Below are positions 43,972 through 52,654 of a DNA stretch of 64,000 nt, in pieces (the stretch's first letter is position 1; every line of letters begins with the position of its first letter). Under the pieces are notes generated by a model, which made no database searches, had not been told where the DNA came from, and saw nothing but the letters and a program-made list of their open reading frames with translations. Source of the stretch: Oligoflexus sp. (lineage in GTDB: Bacteria; Bdellovibrionota_B; Oligoflexia; Oligoflexales; Oligoflexaceae). Position numbers and translations under genes: made by a program. The stretch is taken from the NCBI GenBank assembly GCA_014378195.1, contig JACMOC010000017.1, positions 1 through 64,000 on the forward strand. The letters are read 5' to 3'.

Positions 43972-44005
43972 GGCCCCGTGGGAATTGTCCCGCGGGGCCT
44001 TTTTT
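43972..44005. terminator. Bidirectional terminator after the prepilin operon
   Basis: GGCCCCGTGGGA pairs with TCCCGCGGGGCC around a short loop; T-run on the right, A-run on the left. It serves the prepilin operon and the convergent acetyltransferase gene. Confidence 0.9.
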
Positions 44006-44600
44006 ACTTTGGATACTTCATCTTACTCATAATCTCAGCATCGGGTATCTTCCAACCGGATCGGTAATCCATTACTTTTCTTCGCAGTGGATTTGTATAG
44101 TAATGGAGGTTCACCACAACGCCGAACATATCGGAGAGCTCGAGTTTGGCGATGACAAAGCCGGCTTTGAGCTTGGGGATGATCACAGCATTATTGGTGG
44201 CGCAGTGGGTGCTATAGACGACCTGAAATCCTACATTGCGTGTAGTCTCTATAACGTGCTCGAGCAGAGCCGAGTAAAGCCCCTTTCGCCTGTGCTCATC
44301 GAGGATACCTGAGCAGACCATGTAAAACGTTTCCCCAGTCTCCTGATAGCCAAAAGAAAAACCGACAAATTCGTGCTTGGGCGTGAACACCCCGACATGA
44401 AGCCTATAGACATTGCCGAAACGCTCGCCGAGCGCTTTGAGTTTGGCCTTTTCTTCAGCGCTATAAAAAGCATCAGGGAAAAAGGTGTGATCGCCGCCAA
44501 AAAGCCTATCGTAGTGACGCCCGAAGAGCGGGAAAAAATCCTTTTCACTCATCTCTTTTAGGTAATATCCAGATTCGAGAACGATAGGGACTTCATTCAT
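44004..44600 (-). CDS. GNAT-family acetyltransferase
   Basis: 198 residues, cytoplasmic. The acetyl-CoA loop is ILDEHRRKGLYSALL (R/Q-x-x-G-x-G/A type, about 101-115), preceded by the strand YMVCSG and followed by TNNAVIIPKLKAGFVI, the typical motif B. The N-terminal part (PLFGRHYDRLFGGDHTFFP) is specific to this subgroup. Start ATG 44600. Stand-alone gene ending in the shared terminator. The acceptor substrate is unknown. Confidence 0.83.
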   Translation of the reverse strand: MNEVPIVLESGYYLKEMSEKDFFPLFGRHYDRLFGGDHTFFPDAFYSAEEKAKLKALGERFGNVYRLHVGVFTPKHEFVGFSFGYQETGETFYMVCSGILDEHRRKGLYSALLEHVIETTRNVGFQVVYSTHCATNNAVIIPKLKAGFVIAKLELSDMFGVVVNLHYYTNPLRRKVMDYRSGWKIPDAEIMSKMKYPK

Positions 44601-44696
44601 GGAATACTCATCAAGCTATAAAGGAGGCCAATAGATTAGGAATTGTAGCGGGTATGATGAGTGATTTCAAACACGAAGGCCGCAATAGGGGGATGG

Positions 44697-44736
44697 CCTC
44701 ACTTATAGCGTCGCTCCAGAAAATCTATAAGTGAGG
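44697..44736. repeat. Perfect 12-base inverted repeat (dyad) without T-tract
   Basis: CCTCACTTATAG (44697-44708) and CTATAAGTGAGG (44725-44736) with a 16-base spacer, just past the stop of the receiver gene at 44750 and before the GNAT start. It may terminate or stabilise the receiver transcript or bind a regulator. Confidence 0.7.
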
Positions 44737-44749
44737 AAGCGAGGGTGGC

Positions 44750-45166
44750 TCATATCGCATTTGCCATTTTCAAGAGGTTCTCAGAATTCTCTAGGGCGCA
44801 CTTTTCTGCCTGCTCAAGAATGTAGGAATACCCCATCGATTTGGGAATGAACTGTTTAATGGATCGGGGCCATTGGTTAGAGCTTTCCGTGCGGTCTTTC
44901 CCGCTGACCAGGATCATCGGAGTCTGCCGGCAGAGGAGCTCGAGATACTGAGCGATCTCGAGGCCGTTCAAAGTCCCGAGATCATAATCCACGATTGCGA
45001 CATCGTAGCGGCTCAGGAGGCCGACAGCACCGAGCTCTTCAAGCGACTCAAAAACATCGACGTGGATGCCACTCACATGCGCGGCTCTCAACAGCACGGC
45101 GCGAAAACTTGCGTCGTCATCGATCAAGACATAACGTTTTTCTTGGTTTTGGTTAGGAAGCTTCAT
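44750..45166 (-). CDS. Stand-alone receiver domain (CheY-like response regulator)
   Basis: 138 residues, one receiver domain with no output part. VLIDDDASF carries the acidic pair; the phospho-acceptor Asp is in VAIVDYDLG; LVSGKDR supplies the Ser/Thr; the conserved Lys is in FIPKSMG. Transcribed away from three regulators of the same type (45693-47365), whose sequence style (VDYDL motif, no output domain) it shares with 45693-46145. Its partner is probably the Hpt protein nearby; the kinase is not here. Confidence 0.83.
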   Translation of the reverse strand: MKLPNQNQEKRYVLIDDDASFRAVLLRAAHVSGIHVDVFESLEELGAVGLLSRYDVAIVDYDLGTLNGLEIAQYLELLCRQTPMILVSGKDRTESSNQWPRSIKQFIPKSMGYSYILEQAEKCALENSENLLKMANAI

Positions 45167-45692
45167 GACAATGTCCTCTCATTCAAGTTGTATTAACGAT
45201 AGCGGTTCGTGATAAACGCTTTTCTATGCAGCTGATCACTGCCTCTAAAGATATGTCGGAGACGCAGGGCAAGGACTGTAGGCGAATAAGCAAATGCAGT
45301 TGGAACATAAGGTTCAGACGTGAGGTCAATTTCGAATGTGTGCCCTATGATTCAGCTTACCTCAGCCGATTTCAAACGTATCGCTCTTCACGAGATTGTG
45401 ACTCAATTGCCAGGATCTACTTGGCTCTATTTTCTAGGCTTTTTCCGGTCTTAAAAAAAATCTATCGGATTTTCATTTAAATACGGTTTTAAAATGGGGG
45501 ATTCGGTCAGGCTTGATGAGAAAAATACATGCAAGGCTCTGTTTTCTATGTAGAAAATTAATTCACCACGTTCGATCCTGGCAAAATGGAGATAGTTTTA
45601 GAAACCCCGCACCGATGAGTATTGGTGGGGGCAAACTTCCCCGAACATGGCAGGTGCCAACACTTTCATCTAGAGAAGAGCAGAGGTTATTT
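45167..45692. other. Gene-free region upstream of the response-regulator cluster
   Basis: Separates the divergent receiver genes. Open stretches here lack ribosome sites and coding character. It is AT-rich around 45440-45560 and probably contains both promoters, but I cannot pick boxes with confidence. Confidence 0.4.
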
Positions 45693-46145
45693 ATGAACAC
45701 TATAAAAACAAACAGCGTCCTTTCAATCAAACTCGACGAGACTCTGACAGCACGTGAGAAAGTCCTCTTAATTGATGATGACCGTATCTTCAGCACCATT
45801 ATGAAAAACGCCGCCACGCAATACGGAATGGAGCTTGATACTGTCGGCGATGCGCCCGGCCGGAGACGCCTAGGCGCCCTCGATCGTTACGACCTCCTCC
45901 TGGTGGATTACGATCTTGAAAGCACGACTGGATTTGCTTTCGCCGAGGTCTTGAATATTGCTCTCCCTCACATGCCGATTATTTTGATCAGTTCGAGTGA
46001 TAGGCCACTGGGCGACAGACGGTTCCAACTCCCGAATATCATCGGTTTTGTGAGCAAATGGTCTCGGCCCGAAGAGTTTTTCTTGAAATCCCTGGAACTC
46101 TATCGAAACATGCCCTTACTAGGCCACCACCTGGCCGCAGTATAG
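45693..46145 (+). CDS. Stand-alone receiver domain (response regulator)
   Basis: 150 residues from ATG 45693 (AGAGG at spacing 7; codons further upstream have no site). VLLIDDDRIF gives the acidic pair and LLLVDYDLEST the phospho-Asp. ILISSSDR follows, and the Lys is in FVSKWSRP. No output domain. Closely similar in style to the divergent receiver at 44750. It is the first of a rightward group with the OmpR-type regulator, Hpt protein and 47467 gene. Confidence 0.83.
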   Translation: MNTIKTNSVLSIKLDETLTAREKVLLIDDDRIFSTIMKNAATQYGMELDTVGDAPGRRRLGALDRYDLLLVDYDLESTTGFAFAEVLNIALPHMPIILISSSDRPLGDRRFQLPNIIGFVSKWSRPEEFFLKSLELYRNMPLLGHHLAAV

Positions 46146-46227
46146 AATAGTGGATGAGGTCGTGTCGCCATAACCCGTGCACACGATCTCGCTTTTGAAA
46201 CGGGACGCGAAGGGGGATAAGAACGTA

Positions 46228-46974
46228 ATGGAAACTGCTGTTTCGAATACACCACCCAAACGTTTTACGATTACTCTTGACGACGATCTCATGATTTCTC
46301 CTATTATTGCCCGGACGACGGGCATCCCTTCGCTCGTGTTCACCACCGGCGAGGCCCTACTCAAAAAGGCGTCATCACTTGAGCCTGTCGCCGCTTTCAT
46401 TGATGTCCATCTGGGTCTCAACCTTTCCGGTCTCGACGTCATTCCTCACCTTAGGTCCATTTGGAAGTACACACCGATCGTGATTATCACTGGTGATGAT
46501 AATGCGGACATCATCGGCGATGCCTTGGCTGCGGGCGCCAACGACTTTATTCGGAAGCCAATCCAGCCGGCCGAACTGCAAGGACGACTGCAGGCTCGTC
46601 TCGCCGAAATGAATCAGCTTCGTTATCAGGATGAGGTGGTATTTGGCGATCTCGTGTTCTCCAAGGCCAGTGGCGAGGTGAGGTATAGGGACAAGCGCGT
46701 TTACCTCCCGAAGCTGGAAGCCAAGCTGTTTATGATATTGCTCGAAAATCGCGAGATGATCGTCACCAAAGAAAGCTTGAAACGCAGGGTGTGGGGCGAA
46801 TTGACGATAGCGGGCAATACGCTGGATAAAAGAATCTCAAAACTCCGCAGTTTTATCAGCGAGGTCGGTGCTCCGCTAAGGGTTGAGGCCGATTATGGCA
46901 AAGGTGTATGCCTCAAAGCTGAAAAAGAGGATGATGAGGCGAACCGAAAGAATAAAATCAAAGGCGCCGGCTGA
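46228..46974 (+). CDS. OmpR/PhoB-type response regulator with weak receiver
   Basis: 248 residues from ATG 46228. The receiver (about 10-125) has TLDDDL as acidic pair and the phospho-Asp in AFIDVHLG, then IVIITGDDN and IRKPIQP with the conserved Lys. The winged-helix DNA-binding domain occupies about 140-235 (VVFGDLVFSKASGEVRYR, LPKLEAKLFMILLENR, GNTLDKRISKLRSFI). The receiver lacks the usual N-terminal strand length, so it may be short or divergent. Lies between a receiver and the Hpt protein; the spacing (28 bases) fits one operon. Confidence 0.87.
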   Translation: METAVSNTPPKRFTITLDDDLMISPIIARTTGIPSLVFTTGEALLKKASSLEPVAAFIDVHLGLNLSGLDVIPHLRSIWKYTPIVIITGDDNADIIGDALAAGANDFIRKPIQPAELQGRLQARLAEMNQLRYQDEVVFGDLVFSKASGEVRYRDKRVYLPKLEAKLFMILLENREMIVTKESLKRRVWGELTIAGNTLDKRISKLRSFISEVGAPLRVEADYGKGVCLKAEKEDDEANRKNKIKGAG

Positions 46975-47002
46975 AGTATCGTGACCAAAAAAGGGGACGC
47001 TC

Positions 47003-47365
47003 ATGGAGAACGCAGCTATAGACGAAACCATTATCACCTCTTTGAAGCAGCTTGAAATTCCTGGGGAACCTGTGCCGTTTCTGGATGAGCTTATCCATAT
47101 ATTTCTGACTGACGCATCGCTTTCATCGCGCAACCTCAGTACGGCTTATACCCAAAAAGACTGGCCCAACGTCAACCGCTGGGCCCACAAGCTCAAAGGC
47201 CAGGCTCGCAATCTTGGCGCGAATCGGCTGAGTGACGTATGTTCAAATCTGGAGATACTTGCTTCTCAAACAGAAAAGGCAAACGCAGACGCCTTAATTC
47301 AGGCCTCCGAAGATGAGCTAAAGGCTGCTATCACGGCTCTTCGCGGCTATCTCCGTACGAGTTAA
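47003..47365 (+). CDS. Histidine phosphotransfer (Hpt) protein
   Basis: 120 residues, all-helical Hpt module. The phosphorylatable histidine lies in NRWAHKLKGQARNLGANRLS (family pattern HxLKGxxxxxGA), about residue 58. Helices after it carry the usual NLEILASQTEK. Hpt proteins shuttle phosphate between hybrid kinases and receivers. It sits 28 bases behind the OmpR-type regulator and near two single receivers, so it most likely serves this group. The hybrid kinase at 17498-19045 is a possible distant donor, which is an inference only. Confidence 0.87.
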   Translation: MENAAIDETIITSLKQLEIPGEPVPFLDELIHIFLTDASLSSRNLSTAYTQKDWPNVNRWAHKLKGQARNLGANRLSDVCSNLEILASQTEKANADALIQASEDELKAAITALRGYLRTS

Positions 47366-47466
47366 GTTGAGCTTTTTTCGATTTCGTTTCTCCGAACTTT
47401 GACGTATTCTCACGGATGTTGTATGCAAGGGAGACGGGGTTGCCGTCCTTAGGTCGAAGGACATTC

Positions 47467-48096
47467 ATGACTATTTTGAGCGCAGGTGGAAGTGGCGGCG
47501 GAAGCAGTTTAAAAGGATCGAATCGATCCACTCACCGTGTTGCCAAACGAATGATCGAGCGCCTCGAAAAAAAAGAGAGCATTCAGGTCGATCATTCAAA
47601 ATTTGCGAAGCTTGCGCTTGACCCAACACTTTCTCTGCATATTCCCTGGACCTTGCCTGGCTGTCCCCGCATCGACATCGAAGAAAAATACTCCATGAAC
47701 TTCTGGCGAGCTATGAACACGCCTGGGGATCGCATTCGTGTGTTTGTCACGATGAGGCATGCCGACTCCGGACTCATCTACGAATCAAAGATCCTGGCCA
47801 AGACAGGGCGTGACTTTGCGCGCAAGATGATTAAGGACGGAATCGCGGTCGTTCATCACATAGATTTCGGCAATATTCCGGGATTTACGACCAATGCCTT
47901 TACGTTCGAAATTATTGGCCATTTCAGCAACTACCGGGCTCTCCTGCAGCCTTTGATGCGATCTATGCTCAAAGTATTTCCACCCGGCGAGACCGCGATA
48001 ACTGTAACGCACGTCCAGCTCGAATCCTACGCGCGCTCGGTCGTGCTCCGAGACCTGAAAAATGCGGGTACGGGCGATCATCATCCTCATCACTGA
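47467..48096 (+). CDS. Hypothetical cytoplasmic protein with His-rich tail
   Basis: 209 residues from ATG 47467 (AAGGA at spacing 6). A Gly/Ser-rich N-terminus (SAGGSGGGSSLKGSN), a basic helix, then an alternating strand pattern (RIRVFVTMRHADSG, YESKILAKTGRDFARKM, FTFEIIGHFSNYRAL) and a His-rich end GDHHPHH that may bind metal. No membrane segment. It follows the Hpt gene by 101 bases. No family recognised, so involvement in the phosphorelay is only a guess from position. Confidence 0.62.
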   Translation: MTILSAGGSGGGSSLKGSNRSTHRVAKRMIERLEKKESIQVDHSKFAKLALDPTLSLHIPWTLPGCPRIDIEEKYSMNFWRAMNTPGDRIRVFVTMRHADSGLIYESKILAKTGRDFARKMIKDGIAVVHHIDFGNIPGFTTNAFTFEIIGHFSNYRALLQPLMRSMLKVFPPGETAITVTHVQLESYARSVVLRDLKNAGTGDHHPHH

Positions 48097-48116
48097 CCAG
48101 TTTTGAACCGGCCAGC

Positions 48117-48149
48117 AAAAACCGAAGTCTGGCCTACGCCAAACTTCGG
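48117..48149 (-). terminator. Rho-independent terminator of the trypsin-like protease gene
   Basis: On the minus strand, CCGAAGTTTGGC pairs with GCCAGACTTCGG around a short loop and is followed by TTTTTGC. It lies downstream of the protease stop (48203) and also ends the convergent 47467 gene. Confidence 0.82.
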
Positions 48150-48202
48150 CTCATTTCAACTTGGGATCTCTCACAAAAAATACTCTTAGACTTCCGCTCG
48201 CC

Positions 48203-48994
48203 TTACATCGATAAGGGATTGAAGGACGAAATGCGTGTATAAACACCTGGGAAACCAGGTTCTGCGCAGCCTTGTCCCCAGCTCACAATACCGACCAAAG
48301 TGAGTTTTTTTCCGTCGTAAGTATAAAGAGGCCCCCCCGAATCGCCCTGGCAGGAATCGGTGCCTTTGGTGTAGGCGCAGATGTTACCAGCGTAAATGCC
48401 GGATCCGTAGGCTTTGGTGCAATCGGCATTTGATACGACCGCAACGGACGTATATTTAAGGGCTGTATTTACGTCACCGCCTTCTGAGGTCGAGCCCCAG
48501 CCAGCCGTATAAACCGTACCGCCTGCTGCGGGCAGGCTTGGGCTTGTATTGAGGGGTGCCGGTGGAATTGTGCTATTCCCACTCAGCGTAATCACAGCCA
48601 CATCATATTGCGTCGTGGTTGGATCGTAGCGCGAATCGATTTTATAACTTGCCACGTTAAATGTCTGAGCGCCACTCGCACTGTTCAGTCTCGAACTTCC
48701 GAGCGTGACTGTGATCTGATTTTTGATTTCACTCGCCGTAAAATCATGAAGACAGTGGGCGGCTGTCAGAACCTTATTCGCTGCGATCAATGTTCCGCCG
48801 CAAAAATGCTGGCCTGTATAACGAAGGGAAGCGATCGATTGAAAGTAGTTTGAATAGAGGGACGCGCTTACCGTACTTCCGCCGACTATTTTCAAATCGC
48901 TTGCGGCGTCATCGCTCTTAGGAGCCCCGCAGCTAAACATGATTGGCCAGCCAGTCAATAATAAGGTCGCGAAAAATTTAGACTTTTTTGTCAT
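48203..48994 (-). CDS. Trypsin-like S1 serine protease, lipid-anchored
   Basis: 263 residues. Signal peptide ends in MFSCGA, a lipobox-like site (Cys22), so the protease is probably tethered to a membrane. The mature N-terminus IVGGSTVSAS is the classical zymogen activation site, so it would be cleaved before Ile. Catalytic triad: His in LTAAHC, Asp in YDVAVITL, Ser in CQGDSGGP. The residue six before the Ser (DSCQ) is an Asp, as in trypsin, so Lys/Arg cleavage is likely. C-terminal WGQGCAEPGFPGVYTRI is classic. Eukaryote-like chymotrypsin-fold proteases like this occur in predatory and myxobacteria. Confidence 0.92.
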   Translation of the reverse strand: MTKKSKFFATLLLTGWPIMFSCGAPKSDDAASDLKIVGGSTVSASLYSNYFQSIASLRYTGQHFCGGTLIAANKVLTAAHCLHDFTASEIKNQITVTLGSSRLNSASGAQTFNVASYKIDSRYDPTTTQYDVAVITLSGNSTIPPAPLNTSPSLPAAGGTVYTAGWGSTSEGGDVNTALKYTSVAVVSNADCTKAYGSGIYAGNICAYTKGTDSCQGDSGGPLYTYDGKKLTLVGIVSWGQGCAEPGFPGVYTRISSFNPLSM

Positions 48995-49451
48995 GAGCTG
49001 CTCTCCTGAGGCGGACTGTGGTTTGATCTCTTTCAGCAGTTATCGCACTCTTCCTGCGGCTGCACATATTTACAAAAATTGAGCTTTCCCTTATATTCAC
49101 AAAGATTCGCAAAGATTTGAATCTCTTGAAAAAAAATGACCAAATGGAGCACTACTCTAAGATCTCGATAAGAATGGCGAATGCTCTGCATTGTTGAAAA
49201 TGCTTACGAAGATGTTTTTAAGAAAAGACGTTCAATTTTGCTCAATGTCGTGGCAAGGTGATGGGCATTGCATCCTTTTATTGTCATCTTAAACTTCGTT
49301 TTGTCTTGGAGATCCTAAAGGCGAAGTCGACAAGGACAAATATCTGGCGATTGGTGAGAGTGATCGAATGACGCTAAAATTCATTAAACCGTTGCCCACC
49401 GAGAAAGGCACAAAAAAATCCAGAAAAGCGAAATGATCCGTGATGAGGAGT
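48995..49451. other. Intergenic region with an orphan 47-codon protein-like tail
   Basis: No complete gene is supported. From 49293 to the TGA at 49434-49436 the + strand reads a protein-like end (LGDPKGEVDKDKYLAIGE, then LKFIKPLPTEKGTKKS) without a start codon or ribosome site. It may be the C-terminal relic of a lost gene. The rest is AT-rich and holds the protease promoter. Confidence 0.35.
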
Positions 49452-50354
49452 TTACGACTCCATAATCGCTACAGGGCGCGATATCCAGACCAGAGCAAGG
49501 AGTATCGCGCCCGCCCCGATCACGTGCCGACCTGTTAGTTTATCCCCAAGGACAGCTATTCCTACGACAACTCCGGTGAGTGGTTCGGTGATGCTTAAGA
49601 CGGAGACTTCCCAATTCTTCAGCTTTTGTAAGCCCGCCATGAATAATCCCATTGCCATAACTGTGCATACGAATGCGACAAGGACAATGATCCACCAGCT
49701 TGTCTCGAGTATCGCTAATGTTCGGGGCCCGTCCCGAAGAAACACGCATGAGAGCGCAATGCCAGAGGAGGCCTGAATAAGCGGTGTGGAGACGAGTGGA
49801 TCAACGCCCTTTAGCCACCGGCTCGATGCAAGTATATAAAATGCATAGACACATGCCGAGCCGACTGCAAAAAACAAATATTCGCTTCGCGCGATCGTAA
49901 AGTCACCCCATACGATAGCCACAAGCCCCGCAGCGGCGAGCGGAAATGCCAACCAATGCTGACGCGGGATTTTTTCCCCGAGAAAGACCCAGGCGGCGAG
50001 AGCGACAAGGACGGGATAGGTATAAAGGAGCAATACTGAGAGTGAGGCCGAGAGGCCCGTGAGGGCTGTGAAAAAAAAGAGGGACATCAGCGCATAACCG
50101 AATGTCCCTAACATGATGCAAGACATGACCTGCTTCCAGGAAAGCTTGATTTTTTGCGTCGATCGAGCGTAACGATACACAATGCCAAGTCCTGCCGCCA
50201 GTGAGAAACGAAGAGCCAGCAGCTCTCCGGGCCTCACGCCCTTTTCATAAAGCAACTTTCCGAACAGTCCCAAAAATCCGTAACAAATACCTGAGCAAAC
50301 GATTTGCGTAATGCCTAGAGCTCGTTTTTGAGTGTCGATCTCAAATGGGATCAT
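49452..50354 (-). CDS. EamA-family (DMT) transporter
   Basis: 300 residues, integral inner-membrane protein with about ten hydrophobic helices arranged as two EamA repeats (about 15-150 and 155-295). Conserved features include GICYGFLGLFGKLLYEKG at the first helix and SITEPLTGVVVGIAVLGDKL in the second repeat, the typical EP-x-(T/V) signature before the ninth helix. These transporters export amino acids, metabolites or small molecules; the substrate is not predictable. Stand-alone, weak ribosome site. Confidence 0.88.
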   Translation of the reverse strand: MIPFEIDTQKRALGITQIVCSGICYGFLGLFGKLLYEKGVRPGELLALRFSLAAGLGIVYRYARSTQKIKLSWKQVMSCIMLGTFGYALMSLFFFTALTGLSASLSVLLLYTYPVLVALAAWVFLGEKIPRQHWLAFPLAAAGLVAIVWGDFTIARSEYLFFAVGSACVYAFYILASSRWLKGVDPLVSTPLIQASSGIALSCVFLRDGPRTLAILETSWWIIVLVAFVCTVMAMGLFMAGLQKLKNWEVSVLSITEPLTGVVVGIAVLGDKLTGRHVIGAGAILLALVWISRPVAIMES

Positions 50355-50504
50355 GCAGCATTCATTTCATCCGAATGGGTTGATACAGACTTTTGGGGCC
50401 GCCTCGCATTGATCAGTATATAGAAATTTTCCATCGAGAGAATTCTTAATTACGCGGCATAAGTGGACTTCGAAGGCAGTCGTATCATTTATCCTGACCC
50501 GATT

Positions 50505-51233
50505 TCAGTGACCTGTTAAAAGGACGGGATACAAAAAGTCGATTCCAGCGACATCGCCCGGCGAGAGAGTTGTAACCGTTCCAGCATGACAGTAATTCAT
50601 GATCGAAGTCGTATCGTAGGCCCCTATATAGACGTACGGCGGGCCGGAAATCACATTGCCTTCCGAGTAAACACAACCCACAGCGTCGGCCCTCTGTTGC
50701 TCATGCATTAGCCCTAGCGCATGGCCGAATTCATGCATCGCCGACGCACGTGTGTGGTTCACGATAAATGTTGAGTAGCTGCTGCCAGTGGGCGGGAATT
50801 CACCTGATCTACCAATATCGAGACGCATAGTGCCGCCTGCACAGCCGGATCCGCATGAACTGCTGCTGGTCCCTACCATGGAGAGGCCACCTCCCGCCAT
50901 GATCGCGCCGCTACTCGCCCAATTGTAAGTGAGATTGAAATAAATGCGGATGACTTTTGCGCTGAGTTGCGGCGATGTGCAACTTTCCCAGCCCGTGAAA
51001 TTCACGCCTGTCTTCGCCGTATATTCGTGTGTGACGTAATTCTTTATGTCATTGAACAAAGTCCGGCCGACTGAATTCTTATTCATGACGCAGACTGGAA
51101 TCGCCCGTGGATTGGGCCACTTCGCTGCGGCTGTGTTATAAACAACTGATTTTGCTTCGGAAGTAGATTCATCTTTTCCGTCACCACAAGCTGTCAAGAT
51201 TGACAAGAGCAAAAGCATAGCGATACGCCGCAT
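50505..51233 (-). CDS. Astacin-like zinc metalloprotease, lipid-anchored
   Basis: 242 residues. Lipobox LTAC gives Cys16 as the anchor. The zinc and catalytic motif HEFGHALGLMHEQ matches HExxHxxGxxHE of astacins and related metzincins (about residue 167). The Met-turn is SIMNYCH. The segment NPRAIPVCVMNKNSVG and a Ser/Gly-rich insert (GGGLSMVGTSSSSCGSGC) are specific to this group, and no propeptide beyond the signal is apparent. The mature enzyme would act in the periplasm or at the cell surface. It is the second such tethered protease in this region. Confidence 0.88.
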   Translation of the reverse strand: MRRIAMLLLLSILTACGDGKDESTSEAKSVVYNTAAAKWPNPRAIPVCVMNKNSVGRTLFNDIKNYVTHEYTAKTGVNFTGWESCTSPQLSAKVIRIYFNLTYNWASSGAIMAGGGLSMVGTSSSSCGSGCAGGTMRLDIGRSGEFPPTGSSYSTFIVNHTRASAMHEFGHALGLMHEQQRADAVGCVYSEGNVISGPPYVYIGAYDTTSIMNYCHAGTVTTLSPGDVAGIDFLYPVLLTGH

Positions 51234-51491
51234 AATCGGGCTCCTTAAGATTCACAGGTTTTTTGGGGAATGGGGTTGGGTGTAAATACTATAACATTAC
51301 TGATTATGTGTGAGTGAAGTAAAAAAAATCGCGCACGATTGGAAATACGGCCTTTAAATTGCAGTTCAACAGTCAGACGGCTTTTCTCTGTTCGTGTATC
51401 GCGAATAAAGTAGGCGAGAGAATACAGCCTGTATGAATTTGGCAACAGCCATCTCAGTCTCGACGATTAACATAAGTTTTGGAGACCCTTC

Positions 51492-51935
51492 ATGGACACA
51501 TTACAAGACAACCTCGAGCCTCTTAATCGTCTCCTTCGCGGCGAACTCTCAGCGGTAGAAACCTATCAGCAAGCTCTGGAAAGCGTCTCAGAGCAACAGG
51601 CTGTCGTAGAGCTTGAGCGTATTTCGATGGAGCATTCCCAAGCGGTGAGTCTATTGCGTGAAGAGATTCGGCACTTTGGTGGCGTTGCGGATGAGAGTTC
51701 GGGCGCGTGGGGACTTTGGGCGCAAGCTGTTGAGGGAACAGCCAAAGTATTCGGTACAACCGCTGCGCTCAAAGCTTTGAAAGAAGGGGAGGAACATGGT
51801 CTGAAAGAATACCAAGCGATCATGAACGATCCTGATCTTATGCCGGAGCTCAAATCGCTCCTCACGGAACGTCTGCAGCTTCGTCAAAAGGAACACATAG
51901 AGACGCTCGTGCGCTGCATGGAAACACTTCATTAA
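51492..51935 (+). CDS. DUF2383 ferritin-like four-helix protein
   Basis: 147 residues, all-helical, cytoplasmic. Helices contain LLRGELSAVETYQQAL, the conserved E/H-rich sites of the DUF2383/PA2169 group (ELERISMEHSQAVSLLR, GLKEYQAIMNDP, HIETLVRCME). Some relatives bind di-iron. GGAG lies eight bases before ATG. Followed by a flavin-binding stress-protein gene after 32 bases, so co-transcribed. Likely part of a general-stress group. Confidence 0.83.
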   Translation: MDTLQDNLEPLNRLLRGELSAVETYQQALESVSEQQAVVELERISMEHSQAVSLLREEIRHFGGVADESSGAWGLWAQAVEGTAKVFGTTAALKALKEGEEHGLKEYQAIMNDPDLMPELKSLLTERLQLRQKEHIETLVRCMETLH

Positions 51936-51967
51936 TCACAGGTTTGACCAAACACTAGGAACATGCG

Positions 51968-52579
51968 ATGCAAAACTCACACGAAAAAGATTCAAGTAGT
52001 CAGTCTAAAGGCGAAGCGTCAGGAGCAAAATACGAGCAGCAAGCACCTAAGACTGAGGCCATCAATCATCTTCTCGAACTGATTGCTGACGTAAAAGTCG
52101 CGATGTTTACGACTCAAGATAAAGATGGCAATCTCCACAGCCGCCCTATGCAGACTGTAGACTCGAGTCCAGACGGAACCTTTTGGTTCTTCACCAGCGA
52201 CCATAACGGCAAAGCCGATGAAGTCGGCGTCGATCCTCGCGTTAACCTTAGTTATGCAATGCCTGAGAAGAACCGCTATGTCTCGGTAAGCGGTCTCGGC
52301 GAAATCGTCCACGATCTCGCGAAGAAAAAAGAACTATGGAAGCCTATCTATAAGGCCTGGTTTCCAGAGGGTGTTGATGATGCCCATTGCGCCTTGATGA
52401 AGGTGCACATAGAGAAAGCCGAGTATTGGGACACGCCTTCAAGCAAGTTTGTGGAGATCGTCGGTTTTACCAAGGCCCTCCTCACCGGCCACTCCTATAA
52501 AGTAGACGAAGGTGAGCATCAAAAAATCAATTTTGACGGTAAATCTGATGCGGCAGCGGCTGATCAGAAATCGGTGTGA
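51968..52579 (+). CDS. Pyridoxamine 5'-phosphate oxidase-fold general stress protein (GS26-like)
   Basis: 203 residues, split-barrel flavin-binding fold. Start MQNSHEKDS is a low-complexity N-terminus before the domain (about 28-190), with the family pattern LIADVKVAMFTTQDKDG, SRPMQTVD, FWFFTSDHNGKADEV and WFPEGVDDAHCALMKV. The group called general stress protein 26 binds FMN or FAD but has no proven substrate. Second gene behind the DUF2383 protein, probably co-induced by stress. A shared terminator follows. Confidence 0.85.
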   Translation: MQNSHEKDSSSQSKGEASGAKYEQQAPKTEAINHLLELIADVKVAMFTTQDKDGNLHSRPMQTVDSSPDGTFWFFTSDHNGKADEVGVDPRVNLSYAMPEKNRYVSVSGLGEIVHDLAKKKELWKPIYKAWFPEGVDDAHCALMKVHIEKAEYWDTPSSKFVEIVGFTKALLTGHSYKVDEGEHQKINFDGKSDAAAADQKSV

Positions 52580-52611
52580 TTTAAATCGATTGAAATGAAT
52601 TACTTATAAAG

Positions 52612-52647
52612 AAAACCCCTGTATCGTCGTGCGAGCAGGGGTTTTTT
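52612..52647. terminator. Bidirectional terminator
   Basis: AAAACCCCTG pairs with CAGGGGTTTT around a 14-base loop; A-run left and T-run right. It serves the stress-protein gene and the convergent phosphatase gene. Confidence 0.87.
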
Positions 52648-52654
52648 GTACCTA

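Noticed and set aside
45226..45480. 84-codon open frame in the region before the response regulators
   Set aside because: No ribosome site, unusual cysteine- and arginine-rich composition, no coding character.
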